From: Ignavibacteriota bacterium
Lineage (GTDB): Bacteria > Bacteroidota > Ignavibacteria > UBA10030 > UBA6906
NCBI GenBank assembly: GCA_016209805.1
Contig: JACQVJ010000329.1
Coordinates: 1-9,253 of the forward strand
DNA length: 9,253 nucleotides
Direction: 5' to 3'
Positions 6,400 through 9,253 of this stretch are shown here, piece by piece (the stretch's first letter is position 1; every line of letters begins with the position of its first letter). The position numbers and the translations under genes were made by a program. The notes beneath the pieces were generated by a model. The model saw nothing but the letters and a program-made list of their open reading frames with translations. It did no database searches and had not been told where the DNA came from.

Positions 6400-8643
6400 T
6401 CAGTGCGTAAGGGCAGATGAAAGTTTGCTTCTGCGGATAATCAGTTCCTGTCCTGCATAGATCCTGTTGTGTTTCAGAGAGTTCCACGACTTCAAGTCCG
6501 ATTCATCGACCCGGTATGCTCTGGCAATATCCCACAGGGTGTCGCCTTTCTTTACGACGTAGACCAGGACATTCTCTCCGTGCTTGCTCAATTTCTTATC
6601 TTCTTTTGACGCGACAGCTTTTGCATGCCGAGCATCAGGATAAATGTATAACTCCTGACCAGCAATAATACGGCTCCCTTTCAGATTATTCCAACGCTTG
6701 ATCTGTTCGACCGATATATTGTGTTCCTTTGCAATCTTCTCAAGTGTGTCTCCAGATCTCACAGTATATGCCTTTGCTCCATCAGAGACCGCTTCATCCG
6801 ATTGCGCAACCCTTTCCCGTTGTTTCAGCATTTTCTCTTTTTCGGCGAACGCCATTTCGTCAATCAGCTCGTAGTTCTTCAGATCCTTCCTGTCTGCCCA
6901 AATCGTGAGCGTCGTACCGGGAAGGATCGGACGTCCGTACGGAAGGTCGTTCCAGTTTCGAATATCAGCTGCGCGACAACCATACCACTCCGCGATATGA
7001 CCGATCGTATCTCCTTTCTTTATCCTGTAGAGCAGCTTCGTCTTGTCCTTTGTATCTGGCGCGATGGTTTTGGTGGATCTGGCGAGAGCACGAGCCACTT
7101 TTGTCCCATCTATCGGTCGGCGCACAGGCGACGGACCATTGGGAAGGGAGTTGCTGATTACAGGAGGAAATTGACCGGAGCCCTTTGGAACTGGAATGAG
7201 CAATGACCTTCCGATGGGGAGCCGCCTCTTTCTGTTCAGATTATTCGATTCGATCAGAATCCCGCTTGCGATACCATACTTGCTTGCGATACTTGATATC
7301 GTCTCCCCTTTCCGAACGGAGTGCACAATCCATTCACGCTTTTTCTCATCCGGAATCAACCCGTACTTGAGTTTGAAGATTTCCCTTCGCCCCTTCGGCA
7401 CGCGCAGGGAATAACCTGACGTTGCAGGAGGCGTGCACCATTGAAGTAGTTCCGGATTGAGCTCGTGCAATGCGTCCACGTCCGCAGCTGCGCACTCAGC
7501 GAGAACCTCAAGGTCGACGCAGTCATCCACGGTAACGATTTCATAGTCGAGCGGATCGGCGGGAACGATCCCCTGAAAGCCATACTCCTCTACGCTCATG
7601 GAAATGAGCGACACTGCGATATACTGGGGAACATAGTTGCGGGTTTCTCTTGGAAGGTGGCGGCGCATTTTCCAGAAATCGGTCGATCCGCTCCGACGGA
7701 TTGCACGATACACGCGTCCCGCGCCGGAATTGTACGCTGCCAGCGCGAGATACCAGTCCCCGAATTCATCCTTCAAATCCTGCAGGTGTCTCGCCGCAGC
7801 CCGGGTCGACTTTTCGAAGTCCCGACGCTCATCGTACCAGAAGTTTCCCTGCAGCCCGTAGAGTCGTCCAGTCCCTTTCATAAACTGCCACAAACCTACG
7901 GCCCGTGCCCACGACCGCGCAAGAGGATTCAAGCCACTCTCCACCAAAGAGAGGTACACCACCTCCTCCGGTACACCTTCCTCCTTCAAAATTCGCCTCA
8001 TGAGCGGGAAGTACTTCCCTGCATCATGCAGCCATCGCTCCATATGATGGCGGCCCTTCCCCTGAAAGAATGCAATACACTGCTCGACGAGACGATTCAT
8101 CACAAGCGGGATCGTGGTACTGGTTATGACCTCAGTTGGAGTAACCCCGTTGAGTGAGTCAAGCATCTCCGTCACTTGATTCAACTTCTCACGTAACGCA
8201 AACACAGACGTGGAAGGGTCGAGACTATCAATCCGGGCAATGTATCTTTCGTAGCCTTCGACCACTGTCTTGCTCAGGTCATTGAATTCCTGGTTGTTCT
8301 CGATATCGGGATAGTAGCTCAACTCATCAAGGATTTCGATGGCCATCTCGAACTGGAAAACGGATCGTGCGGAGTCTCCATTTCCCTGGGCAGCGACCGC
8401 AGAAAGGTAATGCTGTCGCGCCGTCTCGAGCATGACTGCAAACAGTGAATCGTTACGGATAAACTGATCCTCGTTCGTCGTATCAGAGAAAGTTGGGGTG
8501 CCGGCTGTTACTGCGATGTTGGGGAGAGATGGTGGGACAGAGGATGTATCAACAGAAAGCGTGGTCTTGGTGGTCTGTTCAGAGGAACAGCCGACCAGGA
8601 GAAACAAGATAGTGCAACATCCCCCAAGAGTTTTTGGAATCAT
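6400..8643 (-). CDS. mltD: MltD-like lipoprotein lytic transglycosylase with four LysM repeats
   Basis: 747 residues. This is a membrane-bound murein lytic transglycosylase, a family that cleaves the MurNAc-GlcNAc bond of peptidoglycan non-hydrolytically, forming 1,6-anhydro ends. The lipobox is LVGC with Cys19; Ser20-Ser21 after it suits outer-membrane localisation. A low-complexity Thr/Ser linker and a helical region (about 60-200) precede the SLT domain at about 205-350. The presumed catalytic Glu is Glu235 in SLVESGLNP. Supporting motifs are [35 protein letters not shown], and [22 protein letters not shown] degenerate LysM-like segment lies at about 366-416, followed by clear LysM repeats at about 438-484, 538-582, 625-668 and 694-737, each with the KGDT/GDTL-type signature and a closing GxxLxI strand. 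LysM domains bind peptidoglycan glycan chains. The linker at 583-620 is charged ([12 protein letters not shown]). ATG 8643 is preceded by a weak GGGAAG only 1 nt away. Family assignment is secure; MltD orthology is by architecture. Confidence 0.93.
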   Translation of the reverse strand: MIPKTLGGCCTILFLLVGCSSEQTTKTTLSVDTSSVPPSLPNIAVTAGTPTFSDTTNEDQFIRNDSLFAVMLETARQHYLSAVAAQGNGDSARSVFQFEMAIEILDELSYYPDIENNQEFNDLSKTVVEGYERYIARIDSLDPSTSVFALREKLNQVTEMLDSLNGVTPTEVITSTTIPLVMNRLVEQCIAFFQGKGRHHMERWLHDAGKYFPLMRRILKEEGVPEEVVYLSLVESGLNPLARSWARAVGLWQFMKGTGRLYGLQGNFWYDERRDFEKSTRAAARHLQDLKDEFGDWYLALAAYNSGAGRVYRAIRRSGSTDFWKMRRHLPRETRNYVPQYIAVSLISMSVEEYGFQGIVPADPLDYEIVTVDDCVDLEVLAECAAADVDALHELNPELLQWCTPPATSGYSLRVPKGRREIFKLKYGLIPDEKKREWIVHSVRKGETISSIASKYGIASGILIESNNLNRKRRLPIGRSLLIPVPKGSGQFPPVISNSLPNGPSPVRRPIDGTKVARALARSTKTIAPDTKDKTKLLYRIKKGDTIGHIAEWYGCRAADIRNWNDLPYGRPILPGTTLTIWADRKDLKNYELIDEMAFAEKEKMLKQRERVAQSDEAVSDGAKAYTVRSGDTLEKIAKEHNISVEQIKRWNNLKGSRIIAGQELYIYPDARHAKAVASKEDKKLSKHGENVLVYVVKKGDTLWDIARAYRVDESDLKSWNSLKHNRIYAGQELIIRRSKLSSALTH

Positions 8644-8750
8644 TCTTCCCGCCTGAATACTGAGACATGGTCTTACTCACGAAGTTGTCACAAATCGTGC
8701 TCACCGCTGCATCAAGATACGCCATCGATCAGGAAGATGCAAGAGTTCTT

Positions 8751-9253
8751 TTACAGCGGGATGTTTCCGTGCTTCTTGCGCGGATTGGTATCGACCTTGC
8801 TCTCGAGGATACGAAGAGCAGAAATCAGACGCGGTCGCGTCTCGCCTGGCTCGATCACTTCATCGATATAGCCCCGGCTTGCGGCAAGGTAGGGGTTTGC
8901 AAATTTCTCTCTGTATTCTCTCTCTTTTTCTGCGAGAGCCTGCTCTTTGTCGGCGGACTTCTCGATTTCTTTTTTGAAAATGATCTCAGCCGCCCCTTTC
9001 GGCCCCATCACTGCAATCTCCGCGCTTGGCCAGGCAAAATTCATATCCCCTCTAATGTGTTTGGAGTTCATCACATCATATGCGCCTCCGTATGCCTTTC
9101 GCGTGATCACCGTAACCTTTGGCACCGTGGCTTCGCAGAATGCATACAGGAGCTTTGCTCCATTGGCGATGATCCCTCTCCACTCCTGGTCAGTTCCGGG
9201 TAGAAACCCCGGCACGTCAACAAACACAACGATAGGGATGTTGAAGGCATCGC
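8751..9253 (-). CDS. pccB: Propionyl-CoA/methylmalonyl-CoA carboxylase carboxyltransferase beta subunit, C-terminal part
   Basis: 166 C-terminal residues of a protein normally about 510-520 long; the frame is open to the right edge ([20 protein letters not shown]), so the internal GTG at 9227 is not the start. The enzyme is the carboxyltransferase half of biotin-dependent acyl-CoA carboxylase, moving CO2 from carboxybiotin to propionyl-CoA to give methylmalonyl-CoA in the cytoplasm. Visible hallmarks are [33 protein letters not shown], the glycine-rich [35 protein letters not shown], and the terminal KHGNIPL that closes typical PccB proteins. The Gly-Gly pair in KAYGGAY belongs to the second oxyanion-hole region of the crotonase-like fold. 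The Asp directly after GGAY is, from memory of studies on actinobacterial homologues, associated with propionyl preference. No biotin-carrier or biotin-carboxylase domain is in view. It ends 107 bp before the MltD-like gene with no obvious functional link. Confidence 0.95.
   Translation of the reverse strand, partial: DAFNIPIVVFVDVPGFLPGTDQEWRGIIANGAKLLYAFCEATVPKVTVITRKAYGGAYDVMNSKHIRGDMNFAWPSAEIAVMGPKGAAEIIFKKEIEKSADKEQALAEKEREYREKFANPYLAASRGYIDEVIEPGETRPRLISALRILESKVDTNPRKKHGNIPL

Noticed and set aside
6381..6402. Inverted repeat TGAGAA/TTCTCA overlapping the stop of the MltD-like gene as a terminator
   Set aside because: Only a 6-bp stem, low GC, 10-nt loop, and no T-run follows on the minus strand.
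8708..8741. TGCATC/GATGCA inverted repeat downstream of pccB as a terminator
   Set aside because: 6-bp stem with a 22-nt loop and no T-run; not convincing.
8714..8742. TTGCAT-17-TATCTT as a promoter for the MltD-like gene
   Set aside because: Only 3/6 and 4/6 matches to consensus; likely to occur by chance.
8667..9203. Plus-strand 178-residue reading frame
   Set aside because: Antisense shadow of pccB, whose conserved motifs are unmistakable.

Overview
The window carries five protein-coding genes, all read from the minus strand. Two are cut by the window edges. The sequence suggests a free-living member of the Bacteroidota/Chlorobi (FCB) group, most likely an Ignavibacteria-like lineage. 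The basis is a classic type IX secretion (T9SS) sorting tail with the motif YPNPFNPST, a second divergent tail (VYPNPYYVNAVWDG), a lysozyme-like MltD protein with LysM repeats, and a base composition of roughly 50% GC by eye. This placement is inferred from protein style and was not tested by any search.

In transcription order (right to left) the layout is as follows. (1) 9253-8751 is the C-terminal third of the carboxyltransferase beta subunit of propionyl-CoA/methylmalonyl-CoA carboxylase (PccB). (2) After 107 bp comes 8643-6400, an MltD-like lipoprotein murein transglycosylase with one SLT domain and four clear LysM repeats. (3) A 293-bp intergenic region follows. It holds a well-formed sigma70-type promoter (TTGACT, 17 bp, TATATT) facing the next two genes. 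(4) 6106-3950 encodes a 718-residue secreted protein with a calcium-loop/dockerin-like stretch, a fibronectin-III-like domain and a divergent C-terminal sorting-like domain. (5) Only 25 bp further, behind a strong Shine-Dalgarno sequence, 3924-1210 encodes a 904-residue secreted multi-domain beta-sandwich/OB-fold protein with a canonical T9SS type A tail. (6) A 179-bp gap contains an octamer-periodic inverted repeat array. (7) From about 1030 to the left edge runs an outer-membrane lipoprotein with fibronectin-III-like domains; it has no stop inside the window.

The central pair looks like an operon of two T9SS cargo proteins driven by the 6185-6157 promoter. The downstream lipoprotein may be co-transcribed or separate. 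All three are cell-envelope or exported proteins without a recognisable catalytic domain, so an adhesive, structural or surface-display role is plausible but unproven. PccB is a housekeeping metabolic enzyme and shows no functional link to the rest. No RNA gene, insertion sequence, CRISPR array, phage gene or defence system is visible. The least explained features are the octamer inverted-repeat array at 1074-1196 and the pairing of two different sorting-type tails in one transcription unit.
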